Assembly (NCBI RefSeq): GCF_024763615.1
Contig: NC_077224.1
Coordinates: 87,802,712 to 87,866,711, forward strand
Length of the DNA stretch: 64,000 nucleotides
DNA from: Phlebotomus papatasi
Lineage: Eukaryota; Arthropoda; Insecta; Diptera; Psychodidae
Reading direction: 5' to 3'
Each line of letters begins with the position of its first letter. Positions within the stretch are counted from its first letter, which is position 1. Below, piece after piece: positions 1 to 13,500 of this stretch. A program made the translations under genes and the position numbers. Under the pieces are notes generated by a model that saw only the letters and a program-made list of their open reading frames with translations, ran no database searches and had not been told where the DNA came from.

Positions 1-312
1 GTAATTTCATTGTTCGTAACATGATCACTTCAAAAGCACTCTTCGTTCTTTTGCAAACATTTGTTCGTAAATGTTTGTTAGATTTTGTCATTTGTTAGCA
101 AACTTTTATCAGACAAAGAAAAATTCACGAACATAATGTTTGTTGAAGTATAGAAAATGCTTGTCCAGTGATCAATGTTTATGAAAAATTCAAACGGTAT
201 AAATTTTTACAAACTTTTTTTGTGAGTTACACGATTTACGAGCATTGCGTAAGTCCTCAGTAGAAACTCACAAATATTTACGAACAATTTTACAATTTTT
301 TTTTTCAGTGTA
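1..312. repeat. Right part of a MITE-like element cut by the window edge
   Basis: The stretch is AT-rich and carries inverted words (GTTCGTAAAT near 65 and ATTTACGAAC near 276). It ends in a T-run plus TTCAGTGTA, resembling the CACTGAG-type termini of the three elements at 21.2, 27.5 and 38.4 kb. The left end is outside the window, so its family and target duplication cannot be checked. Confidence 0.4.
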
Positions 313-1436
313 TGCAAACTTATTCTGAGTATGAGATGAAGAAGAAATCGTTGACTTTCAAACAGTTTAAAATTCAACTGTTACGGGTGACATTTCAGTC
401 CGAAACGCCCGAATTTGAGATAGTCTACTGTACGTTATTCCAACTGTCAATGATCATTCTGCCAATTTTTTGTGTAACAATTCAAAAACGGTTGACCTAA
501 TCTGCAAAAAGCCTTCGTACAAAACTTTTTACGTTATCAAAGGCTCCTTTCGACTTTTACTAAATTCAGGTAATTTTTACGTAATTTTTACGTCATTTTA
601 TTTAATCATTGTCGAAATCATTTCGTAGACAATCCATCCTTGTACCATTTCATCACTTTTGGGTTTTTCAACTTTCCTACAAATTTAGAAAATGCCCCTG
701 AAACTCTAGATGGAAGAAAAGGCAAACAGATGGAAAAATTCTCGAAACATCGAGCAATTAATATCGCATTTTTCATCTTTCGATAAACAAAACTTTTCTT
801 AACGAGATTTTTTCCACAATTTGGCCAATCAACAAACCACCCAAGAGTACCAAAAAAAAAAACATCATCTGGAAAAAGTAATTATGAAAAAAACAACACA
901 AACAACTTAAGCCGCCAAAAAAATCAATTTCCTCTCAATTGAACGTAGTACAGAAAAAAATCTTAGGAAAAAAATTATGGCTTTTGTGTGACAGAGACTG
1001 AGGGATTACTCCTATACTCATGGCATGTTCTCAGTGGAATTTCCTCTCGTGTTATATATTCCTCGCATCTTGTTTAAAAATAAATTTTTATAACTTTCCA
1101 CCGGAGGAGGTGCTGGGGGGTCACCAAAACTCAATTTTCAGCAGTTTTCAAGCAGAAACTTTTTAGTCACGATCCGAATCTTGCACCATTGAGGAGTGTC
1201 AAAGACTGTGGTTCAAAACTAACGCGGAATTGACCAAGTTTCCCTCCATTCAATTGGATTTACATCAGTGGACACTTTTCATTGGAGTTTCCAGAAGGAA
1301 CAAACTTTTCTGAAAGGACTTTGTTTGAATTTCCTCGAAGTTGGATGGCAAAGAGACAAAATAATTAAATTATTGTGTTGAGAGGTGAAAATAAAGGACA
1401 ATTTCTTCTTGATGGATGATGGTGAATGGTGGAAAA
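313..1436 (+). other. Upstream region and probable 5' UTR of the glutamate receptor gene
   Basis: No supported coding exon is present. Several short purine/pyrimidine runs and ATATAT-type words occur, but no TATA/initiator pair stands out enough to place a transcription start. The last part before 1437 is presumably 5' UTR because the receptor's signal-peptide ATG opens there. Confidence 0.35.
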
Positions 1437-1518
1437 ATGAATGGGCTTCATATTTTCTTATTAAATTATCTCTTCATTTTCACCCTTGGATATGAGTATG
1501 GGTATCCTATAACAATAG
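1437..1518 (+). CDS. Receptor exon 1: signal peptide
   Basis: Encodes 27 residues plus one base. The run HIFLLNYLFIFTLG is a clear hydrophobic signal core, followed by the first beta strand of the amino-terminal domain (PITIG). A GTGAGT donor follows. Joining to the next exon restores ITIGGIFDG, a typical kainate/AMPA receptor start, which supports both the ATG and the splice. Confidence 0.82.
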
Positions 1519-4500
1519 GTGAGTTCAAGGAGAAAGTTCAAAATACAGAGGAGTTTTTATCCTTAACGGTGATTCTAAAGTAAAGTGTAACAAAGAGTTC
1601 AAGGCTTTGGCTAAATGCTCGAACTAGTGACCGGTATTCTAAGCTCAAATGGTGTTGTTGATAAAATTATCTGAAAGCTCTAAACTTATAAAAGAGAGCA
1701 CAGTTTTAAAGAACTAAAGCATTTTGCAAAGCATGTTCGACTATGATGTTATTTAATTCAGTTAACCTAGATCAAAACTTGACCAAGATTAGCGGAGCTA
1801 ATTCAAGGAATGAGGAATTTACAACGAACTTTAAAACTCCGCGGGAAATTCCGGTAACCCACGGCGAAAGCTTAAAGGATGCATGAGATGCGGTATGATC
1901 ATTAAGACCTGACTGAAACCCCGAGAAGATAGGAAGAAACCCTGAAGAACCACGAAAAATATTTAGGAACCCTTAAACGGGCTTCAGACCTAAGGCTTAA
2001 CCATAAGGCTTAACTTCTCTATATACTTACTAGTCGAAAATTTTGACTTAGAAATGGACTATTAAGGGAATTAATCTTCTTGAATCAAAAAAACAAATTA
2101 ATTTTGTTGCTATTTAGGATTTTGAGTTCTTCGGAAACCAGGTTAAACCTCTAGTCTGAAGACGATCTTATATAAGCTTGATAAGAAACGGGAAATTTGG
2201 GTAACCTACGGAGAAACCTTGATGAGCATAAAAGGAACGGATAGGGAACACCTAAATAGGACTCACTAAAATCCGTGAACCCTGAAGCACCCAAGGACAA
2301 ATTCAAGAACATCATATGCCCAAGACACACTTAAGACTTAAGCCGAGGGACGGCTTAATGTAACTATAATTAAAAAAATGATTATATTGTAGGACTGTTG
2401 AGCCTAGGAGTTCAAGTGATAAAGCCCGTTCTGACAAAGGCTCTTATAAGCCAACTGTATCAATCAATGTTCAGTTCTGGTGGTGGCTCTGAGGGTTGTT
2501 ATAATGGGTTACTTCAAAGAGTACTGTATTGTCGGTATTGTCGATAGATGGAGTTATGAGCGTTCAGCCTTCAACCGTGAATCCAACAGGAAGCTCGATT
2601 CGTGACTTCTCAGTAATGGGCAATGAGGCCTCTACTCCTAGAGGCTGGCGATGAAGGGCACTTCAGCATATTCCAGTGTGGATCAGTATGCTACAAGATT
2701 ACATTTCCATCAGTTTCTGACTAATCCATCTCTTGGCTTAAGCCGAGAAACGGCTTGGTTAGTGGGAAACTGAAAACAATTTAGTCAAATCATTATTCTA
2801 ATTATAATTGCGTTAGACTTGAATGTAATACGAGCTTTAGATCTAAAGCTTAGCTATATGGCTTAACTTCTCTAATTCCTCATCAAGCATGATTTTTTAG
2901 GAAATTGTTGTTTAGGATTGAATATTAAGGGCGTTAAGGGCAAATGACTCATTAGATTTTGAAAAATCAATAAAATTGCTTGTTATTAAGATTTTTGAGA
3001 CTTTCGGAAACTGGGCTAAACCTCCAGTCTGAACCCGGCATAACTTAACTTTTACGTAGAAGTCCACTTTTTCATTCATTTTCAACCGCTTATCTCGCTT
3101 ATCCTTGTCGGGATCGCGGGCCCATGACATCCAATTTAGCAGCCCACGCCTGTCGACCATCCGCCATTTTGGGAAGATGTTCGCAGTTAATCCTAAGGTA
3201 CTTATAGCCTTGAGAACATCTGTAACATAAAAATCTTTCAAAATTTTAAGTACAAAGACCTTTACGTATGTCGATAACATAAATGGACCCGTCAGTTTAA
3301 TCTTTATAAGCCCAAAATTGTAGAAAAAAAAACATTATTGTGATTATGAGATCGTAGCACGAATGTTAAAGGTCTCACACCAGAACATGCTAGAGCATCT
3401 TGCATCGCTAGTCTCCCGGAATTGAGCCTCATTGCTTATTCCAAGAGAGCCACGAATCCGACGTTCTCTTTGCTTCACCGATGAAGTCCGATCACTCACA
3501 GCACATCATCTAGCGGAACTATAGCGATATCGTAACTTGAGGTTGGCCGCCGTTATAGCACCCCTTAGAATTACCACCCCAGCTGAACAGTGAATTTCTT
3601 CCTCTAATTCTACAAAACTTAAGCGTCCTACTACAAGATTAAGTTATGATAAAATTCCTTCACTTTTACGTTTATCCTTTTCATTTAACGTACTTAGTTC
3701 CTGTTCAGTTTTATAGATTCGCAATCGATTTAAACACTTTGATAGTTTACTTTAAAATTTCTAAAATCTCAGATAAAAGTTAATAATCGGTTATTGACCG
3801 ATTCATAACTGGTTCAGTTTCGAAGGCATTTCCAAAAACCTTGAATTTTCCAAAATCGATTAAGAAATATGCTTTTTAGAGCCTTTTTAACCTTTCATTT
3901 TGAAAAAAAAATCAAAATTTTATGATTCAGAAGTATTGTCGTGTATGGACGGAATGTTTTTCATGACGTTTTCGTAAGATGAAAAAAAAAGTCTTAATTT
4001 TGAATTGGGAAAGGATTGGAAGAAAAGTGTAGAGGTAGATAAGAATTAAGGTAATATTTATTAACAATTCGAGGTTTGACTTCTGAATAGTATTCTGCAA
4101 AGTCTACTCCAAGCTTAGATCTCGTAAGAAACGGACAAGGAGCGTTCACTGGAACGATTATATATGTGGATTTTTCCGTGAAGTACGAGCAAGAATATAA
4201 ACCAAGCCTAGAATGCAAAGATATTGGTGTAAGAACAATGTTACAGAAATAAATTGTGAATTTTGGGTGAAAATCTCCGCCTCCAAAATAAACCCAAGTG
4301 TCGGTGCAGAGTTTGTTGGGTGCGGGTGTGCTTTAATAACACAAAAATATAGGCCAAACGTATGGTGACCATCAATTTTGAAAATCAGAGAAATTGTCAC
4401 TCAAACTGCCTAATTTTCACATTTTGCAAAATAAAAATCTCCTTTAGGTGGAATTTTCGATGGGGACACAAGTGATGCCGAAATGGCCTTTGCATATGCT

Positions 4501-7500
4501 GTAGAAACGGCCAATAATGAAATTCTTGGACCAACAAGAAGTCAGCAATTGGTAGCTGTTCCAATTCGTGTGTATGACAACAATGAATTTACAGTCTCCA
4601 AGAAAGTCTGCCAGGCCATCCGTGTAAGTTAAGTTTTATCTCTGTGACAGCAGCACATCGTTAAACACATATCAATTTTATCTTTTAGAAGTTTGTTTCA
4701 TCAATACCCATTCATTTCTTCTACTAAAAGGCAGTGTCTTAAAAATCGATTAATTTTGGGGTGACATGTTGTGTTGACCAACAAATAATGAAACCCAAAG
4801 AGAATGCCGCAAATTTAGTCACACTTGTAAGCTTTTCCCCAAATGAGGGCACTGCTTTCTCCCGCAAGTAGCGTTGGGAACTGTTCTCAATATTTAGTTC
4901 TCAAACTTTTCAGTAAAAATAATTGGCAAATTTAGTCAAAGACGCTTTTGGGATTGCATTTTTACTTAGATACTGCATTGGTATTGGGTTTTCCAACACA
5001 ATTCATAAAAATAAAATTCAAACTACCAATCCCAATAATCTATTCCATGCGAAAATGCAATACCACTTAATTTTAATCTTCGTAAAAGCTTGTAAAAGGA
5101 CTAGAAATTCTAAATCTAGTAGTTAATTAGCAGGAAAAGGTTCAGATTTATTATTATTGATCCTCATTCTCTGTGACTATTTAATTTCGTATTTAGTATC
5201 CATGTGAATGCTTTTGGGATTCATTTAGATAATGTGGGATTGATTTTGCATGGAGAAACTATATTGGGATTGGCTTTTTGCAACAAAATTCACTCAAATA
5301 AAATTTTAAATCTCAATCCCAATACACTATTCCATAGTAAAATGCAATTCCACTTAAGTTCCTATCATTTTAAAAGCATGGAAAAGGTTTGGAAATACCA
5401 CACCTAATAGTTAATTAGAAGGAAGAGGTACAGAAATATTAATATTTATCCTCGTTCTTTTTGACTATTTAATTTCGTATTTCATATACATGTGAATGCT
5501 TTTGGGATTCATTGAGATAGTGTCGGATTGATTTTACATGGAAAAACTATATTGGGATTGGCTTTTTGCAACAAAATTCACACAAATAAAATTGAAAATC
5601 CCAATCCCAATAGAGTATTCCATAGTAAAATGCAATCCCACTTAATTTTAATCATCGTAAAAGCATGTAAAAGAACTATAAATTCCAAATCTAGTAGTTA
5701 ACTAGCTGGAACAGGTCCAGATTTATTATTATTGATCCTCATTCTCAGTGACTATTTAATTTCGTATTTCGTATCCATGTGAATGCTTTTGGGATTCATT
5801 TAGATAATGTTGGATTGATTTTACATGAAAAACTATATTGGGATTGGACTTTTGCAACAGATTTCATATTAATAAGACTGAAACTACCAATCCCAATGAA
5901 ATATTCCGTGGTAAAGTGCAATCCCACATAGTTCTAACACTTTTAAACAGAAATGTTTATCAAAAATGCTTTATCTATCTCAGAACTTCACCTTAAGAAT
6001 ATATACAGTTTTTTACATCAATTTTATGATTAGATTACAGTAAGTACCCAATAATACCTAAATTTACGAGCAATACCAAAACTTTTCTACGAATTTCTTC
6101 TCATCAACTCTTCATCGAAGTATTATCAATTGACGCAAAGCAATAAATCTTATTGATCTTACTAATAGACAATGCATTGAATTAGTAGCTTCTGACATGT
6201 TCGTCTTTCATTACAACTTGTGCATTAACGGATTTTGTTTATTTAAACGTCAATCTCCATTAATTGACTCCCAATCGACTCTTTCGATCTACCATCACGT
6301 AAACATCTATTAGCAGTCTCTCATGCTAATGCATCAAGCATAAAATCAAATGTGTTCAAATACACAGCACATAAATATATTAGTAGCTTTGGGTAGACAA
6401 AGCAAGATGAGCAAAGGAGGAGAAAATTATGTAAATATTTACATTTTATACTCATGACACAAACTATCACTGAAAATCCACTTTGAGCCAAATCTCTCTC
6501 AGCTGAGAATCTGAACCAGCAATAGAATCCTCCATTCGTCGCAGTTATTTCATTAGCACAATCATTTGGCAAGGAGAAAGGACTCATTTGAATCACTGTG
6601 AAAGGAGATATTTTGCGGGGGCAATAAAAGGGACAATCAGCAGGGAATTTAGATGTAAAGATTAGGGAGAATCCCCTATTCAGTTGGAGATATTTTGGAT
6701 AATTGCACAAGACATGAAATTCATATTAAAACACACAACTTTCCAATTCTCTTTCGTCCTTTGTGGATGTGAAACTTTTTGAAATCACAGTTATTGCAAT
6801 GTTGCGGCTCAGTCTATCACTTGCGTTTTATGTTTACCAAAAAAACAATCAATACGTCCTACATTTCCTGTACTTTGGGATTGCATTTTTGCTTAAATAC
6901 TGTATTGGTATTGGTTAATTACAACAAATTTTACACAAATAGAACTTGAACTATCAATCCCAATGCAATATTTCATGGTAAAATTCAATCCCACATAATT
7001 AAAAAAAAACTAAAACTATTTTTTAAAAAATAATGACTTCAGAAGCTACTAATATTTTAAGAGAAACAAGCCCAGTGTTATTTATTTCATTCATTCTAAT
7101 TTCCTTTGACTGGTGAAAAATGAATGCAAGTTTGAATGAAAATCTTATGCAAATGAATCCCACTGCTTATGGGATTCATTCGCATAAGTCAGATTGCGTT
7201 ATACAGGAAGATATTATATTGAGATTGCTTTTCTATAGCAGAACTCAAGAAATAAAACTGAAAATACCAATCCCAATACAGTATTCTGTGGTAAAACGCA
7301 ATCCCACTAAATATTTAATCATCTTAACGCATTTAAAAGAACTCGAAATTCAAAATTTATTCGTCAATTATCCAGAAAAAGTCTAGGTTTAATTTTTAAT
7401 CGTCATTCTTTTTGCCTAGTTGATACTATATTTCGTATCCGTGATAACGCTTTTGGTATTCGTTAAAATAGTATCGGATTGAATTTTACATGAAAAAACT

Positions 7501-10500
7501 ATATTGGGATTGGTGTTTGACAACAAAATTCACAAAAACAGGATTAAAAATGCCAATACCAATACAGTATCGTGTGCCAAAATCCAATCCCACATGGTTC
7601 CAATGCTATTACACGTATTTAAAAGAATTAGAATCTCAAAATGTACTAAAGTAAAGGCCCAGATTTCTTTCACAGATCTTTGTTCTCTTTCTGACTAACT
7701 CGTTTTATATTTTGTATCCCTGTGAACACTTCTGGGATTCATTGATATGATACCAGATTGAATTTTGCACGCATATATTGTAATGGTATTAGGTTTCACA
7801 ACAGAATTTACACAAAGAGAACAGAATAAACCACAAAATGTATTTTTCTAGCTTGCTTACAAACTGTACTTGTAATTCAAGAAATCCCAATTCCCATAAG
7901 CTTATAAAACCTTACCACTGATTTTCTTCAACCATTTTCCATAGACGGGAATAGCTGGAATTATTGGTCCACAATCGCCACATTCATCGGTGCACGTTCA
8001 CAGTATCTGTGACGCCAAGGAGATGCCCCACATTCAGGCACGTTGGGATCCCATCGCTAGCACCCCGTTCGCCCTCAACATCCACCCAGATCCCCAAACA
8101 CTAGCCCGTGTCTTTGTGGACTTAGTGAGGGCATGGGAATGGAAGGAATTTACAATACTCTATGAAAATGGTATGAATTGCCTCTTTCTCCTTTCTTCTT
8201 GTGTGTTTTGTGTCTCTTGAATTTGTTTTGCACTTTAAATTGCATCCCAAAATGGGAAATTCTTCTTTTTGTCTCCAAGAGATAATGTCACGATGGTGCA
8301 AGTTGCTGGCTTGTAAACTACAGTAATTGACAAATTTTACAAGAAGCCATTAAGGGACTTTAAGAGTTGAGATTTTTTGAAATATCTTGAGTATTCAAAT
8401 TACTTTACAGAAATATTAGGGTTTTGAATAAATTTTGACATTAGAAACGTTGTTTTGAATATTGACTCAAACTACGCAAGTATCAAGAATGACAGATGTC
8501 ACACTGACAGAAACAACGATACTCTACTACGTGTAATGACAGTTATTCAAAAACTTATTAGAATGACATTTGTCGTTGCACGATTTAACAGTATATATAG
8601 ATATTTAAAATATTGTGAAATAAATTGACAAATATTATTGGTTAATTTTGAGCATGTTATTTTACTGTCATGCAAACAACTAACTGTCATCCGTTTACGA
8701 AAAATGACAGTTCGTTTAACATTTTTTTTTTAAATCACGAATAAATCTAAAAATAATAATGTAATATAAATTACAGACATGCTTTTCTTTTAATAACATG
8801 TTTACTATCAAAACAATCAATTAGTATGACAAATGTCAATTTTCGAACTGTCAAATGTAATTTGACTGTCAAAAAGCTATTCATTTTGATCAAGTGGCAA
8901 ATAGTAAAGACGAGGAAGAAGAAGAATAAGATCAATTAGCAATATAATTCATAAAATAATCTTCTAATAAATACTTTTAATAATAAATTGATTGAATAAT
9001 AAATTAATAAATTGATATTATTTACAATTTTGAATTTTGAAACAATCGGCAAAAATTAGAATTAGGGTAAAACGAACCCCTATTGACACTTTAAGAAATC
9101 TTGTCAAGACTCATTGACACTTTACTTTGTACCATTATTGGGAGATTTGAGATGTAAAATATAAACATCTCGCATGATAGGAAAAGAAATATTATAGAAA
9201 AGTGTCACATTACTTAAATTTTTACATTTAATAAATGTCAAAATTTTGACAAGTGTCAATAGGGGTTCCATGTCGAAGAAGTGTTTCAGTGATCCTATCT
9301 GGAAGATATATTAGATAAATAAATTTTGAGCCAATTCACAAATTTTATAACAATATAGCTTTAAAAATAATTCGAATATGTATAAATATTAATTTATTAA
9401 GGTAAAATACTTGAGTTCATGATTGACAATTGACATCTGTCAAATATGTCACTTTTTCATTAATAATATTTTTGCCCTTTATAATTAATTGATGCTAGAT
9501 ATTTTTAGAATCATAAATAATCTTTAGACTTCATATGTTTTTTAAACATAGCTGACAAGAGAATATCAAATTTAATTGTCAGACCTGTTAAATGTCAATA
9601 ACTGTCAAGTACATATAATCTGTCAAATTATTTATGATCGATATTATTTATAGACGAGAGTAATAAATTTTGTATCAAATTATAATATTGGGGAACAATA
9701 TGGCTTTAAAAAATATTTATATACATTTAGGATTGACATTTGACAGCTGTCAAACATGCCACATTTATTATAGGGAGACCGAATTTCTTTAAAATCATAA
9801 AGCGAGGTATCCAAATATATTTCAAACACATCTACCTGACAAGAAAGTGTCAAATCTGACTGTCAGATCTGTCAAATATATTCAAATTCAAATTGAAACG
9901 GTCGCAAACTGTCACAGATTTTTTTGAAAGTAAGCTAAAAGAATACAAAGAGCAATTGAATACTGCTCTTACATTTAAAAGTATCTATATGGAACACTGC
10001 CAGGTCTAGGGACAACACAATAAATTAAATTCAATGCACAACAAAGAAGGAAACTGATAAGGATGTTTCTCATTTGAATATGTTGTTGTAGTATTGCATT
10101 CAGTTGCAGATAGAAGATAGAACAAATAAGTAAGAAAAGTTTAATTTTGAATAAGTGGTTTGCAAAGAGAAGAAGAGTACTCAAGAGCTTTCCCCTTTAA
10201 AGTCAGTGGGTAATCATGTCTTTAAGAAAGTCCTTATCGCCTCATCATGAAACTTTCCCATAGTGCTTTAAGAGAAAGAGCTTTTCTCTTCACAGTTTCT
10301 AATGGAGCTGCTTTAAATCTATTCCGGGGTGAATTTTAGCTGCTCATCTACCAAGATTGTCAGATCTCTTGAAAATGTATGACCCCAAGGGACACACAAT
10401 CACCGTTCGTCAATTGGATTTAGGACTGCCGAATAACAATTATCGTTCGGTGCTGCGACGGGTTAAATTAGCTCAAGACATCCACATTGTCCTGGATTGT

Positions 10501-13500
10501 TCAGCAAAAATTCTGCCCGAAGTCCTAAAGCAGGCTCAACAGGTGGGCCTCATGACGGACTACCATCAGTTTATCATCACTAACCTAGATCTGCACACTC
10601 TCGACCTCGAACCATACCAATACAGCAGTACAAACATCACAGGGATTCGACTCTATGACCCAGAAGATTTGCGTGTGCAACAAATCACTGAATATTGGAG
10701 ATATCAGCAGAAGACCTTAGGACGGGAGTTAAACCCGGGTGAGTTGTGCAAATAACTTCACAAAACCATTAATTAACACCCAGAGAAATGGACATGCCGA
10801 CATGGCAATTGGACAATATACTCACGTGAATGATGGTGGGAATTTAATTAAATTCCAAACCAATATCGTATTTTGGAAGGACATTTTGATAAATAATAAA
10901 TTACAGCCTTGTTCTCTATCTCATCCTCTCCAGGACTTCAAGCCCATAATTTGACCACAGAAACCGTCCTCGTCTTTGACAGTGTTATTATGTTTGCTGA
11001 AGCCCTTAAACAATTAAAGGGTAGTCGACAATTGCGACCAATTGCACTGAATTGCGACGACAACCTGACATGGAGCAGTGGATCCAGTATCATGAACTTC
11101 ATAAAAACGGTATTTACATTTTAAAGATTTCTTTTAAAATTATTCATGCATAACTAACAGACTAGCTCTAAAAAACATTCAAATTATTTAAACTCTTCTT
11201 TATTTATAACATAATTCATAACATAATTCAAAGCTTGATATTTTCTTATAAAATACCGATATTGTTAGTGAATTAAAAAGAACTTAGTTGAAAGAAAGTC
11301 CTTAATTAAGTACTTTTTATTAAGTACAGAACTGAGAAAGTTGAGTCAAAAATATCACCACTCAGGACCCGATGGACTTATCTATTGCGCCACTGAGATC
11401 CCTATAAAGTACTTAAGGAAACTAGTTTCAGTGTCCTTAATACAAACTACTTAATTAATGGCATATGCAAAGGTCTTAATTAAGTACTTAATGTTAGGGC
11501 TGAATCATGCAATATTAGTATCGCTATTCGCCACAATGCGTAGACGTTTGTCTCATTTCCGTATATTTTTTTTAAGTATTGGGTTGTTCTACAACTCCTT
11601 AAAATTACGTCATTGAACTAAGAACTTATTAAGTACTTAATAAATTCTTAATGTGTTAGCCGGGTAGTAGAATTTTCTTTGTTTTTCAAAATCTTTCCTT
11701 TAGTGCTTAATTTATTTAAGTACCGAGGTTTAATAAGAACAATTATATCCGGGAGACGAGATATGTAAGGTTATGTGCTACAAAAATTGGTTTTTGAGAC
11801 TAGGGTGCCCCTAGCGTTGATCCAACGGAGTTCAAAAGCTAAAGAAAATCGTAGTCTTTGGCAAGACCTTTCCTTTGACCCCTTAGTCATCAAATTCGGT
11901 CAAACAGAGCCGGAGATATAGCGTGTTGAATTTCAAAAACCTTGAACCACCCCTATATCTCTACTAACCTATAAAATACCCGATTTTGCAATTTAATTTC
12001 TGCTCAAAAAATTAGATGTTTAAAAGAAAACTACTGAAAATTTATTAACCCATTCAGTCAATGTACCAGAAATACTTGAGATAGAATATTCATATTTTGG
12101 AATTAGTTTCCTACAGATTAATAGATGAATTTTTTGAAAAGAAAAAAATTTTATCTAATATGGGGGCGCGGGAATTTTGCCCTCAAACACACGTCTTAAC
12201 AGTCACTGAATTTAAATTCTGTGCATTAATTCATTACAAACTCTATTGATTTAGATAGAGTAACTATCCAAGAAAACAAATTGGCAATCAGAATTCAAAT
12301 CATGAAAGAGGATAGAGGCCAATTTTAACAAATTTGACGGGATGACGAATTTTCCGTCCGCCATTTTGAGCAAAAATTTCACATGACATTCCGCGAAGCA
12401 AGAAAACAATAACAAAATGTATTTACATCTCTGTCGGACTATTTTTCCCAAGTAATTGAAGAACTAAAGTTACTAAAAATCCATTTCCGACAGGAATTCG
12501 AATATCAGTTGCTCAGGAATATATTATCTAAAATCACTCAATTTGCATATGATGTATAATACCATGGTAAAGAATGGGTTAATAAGCTTATATTGTACGT
12601 ATAATTCCTAACAATGGCTTTTCCTTTTGTACAATTTTTACCGTTCTCAACAGCCTGTGTAAGCGTAATTTATGGCATGGTCTCTCTGTTCTATATTAGA
12701 AAAATTGGTCAATCATAGCTTCTTCCCACACAAAGAGTTTTTTTATGTCATTCTATCATGAAATTCTTGTGTAATCCTGATTAAAATTTACGATTCGCTC
12801 TAATTGGAAATATAAATTCTCTGATTTTTCTCTGCCGCCCCCCAAAATGAAAATTGGCCAGAGTCACGCCCGAGGACTCAGCTATGATATACACTTCGAC
12901 AACAAAGGACTCCGCACAGATTTCCTTCTGGATGTCATTGAACTGGGACCGGCGGGATTGCAGAAAGTTGGTACATGGAATTCCACGGAGGGCCTCAATT
13001 TGACGAGACACTATCAAATACTGACAGCAGACAGCGATGAGAATTCACTGAGAAATAAGACTTTTATCGTTCTAACAGCTCTGGTAATTTTCACTCATTT
13101 CCATCAAAAAAGTTTTACCCCAACCCCCAACAACTCACAAATGGGTCGGGGGTTTGTTTTCTCATCTTAAAAGTTTATTCGTCTCCTCCTTTTTGCCCCA
13201 TTGCCAGAGTCCTCCGTACGGAATGCTGACGGAATCCGCTCATAAATTGTCCGGCAACGCAAGATTCGAAGGTTTTGGCATTGATTTGATTCATGAACTG
13301 TCGTTGATGCTTGGCTTCAATTACACCTTCAATTTGCAAGAGGATGGCATTTATGGATCCAAGGGAGAGGATGATGAGTGGAATGGGATGATTAAGGAAC
13401 TCCTTGAATACGTAAGTTGAAAAATCTTTAGGTCCCTTCGTTAATTAATTTTCAATTTTAATTTTTAGAGGGCAGATTTGGCTATCACGGATTTGACAAT

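Noticed and set aside
2912..3280. 122-codon minus-strand open frame in intron 1
   Set aside because: No family recognised; it spans the duplicated repeat block, so it is likely old element sequence or chance.
6321..6710. 129-codon minus-strand open frame in intron 2
   Set aside because: No recognisable domain and no clear splice or promoter context.
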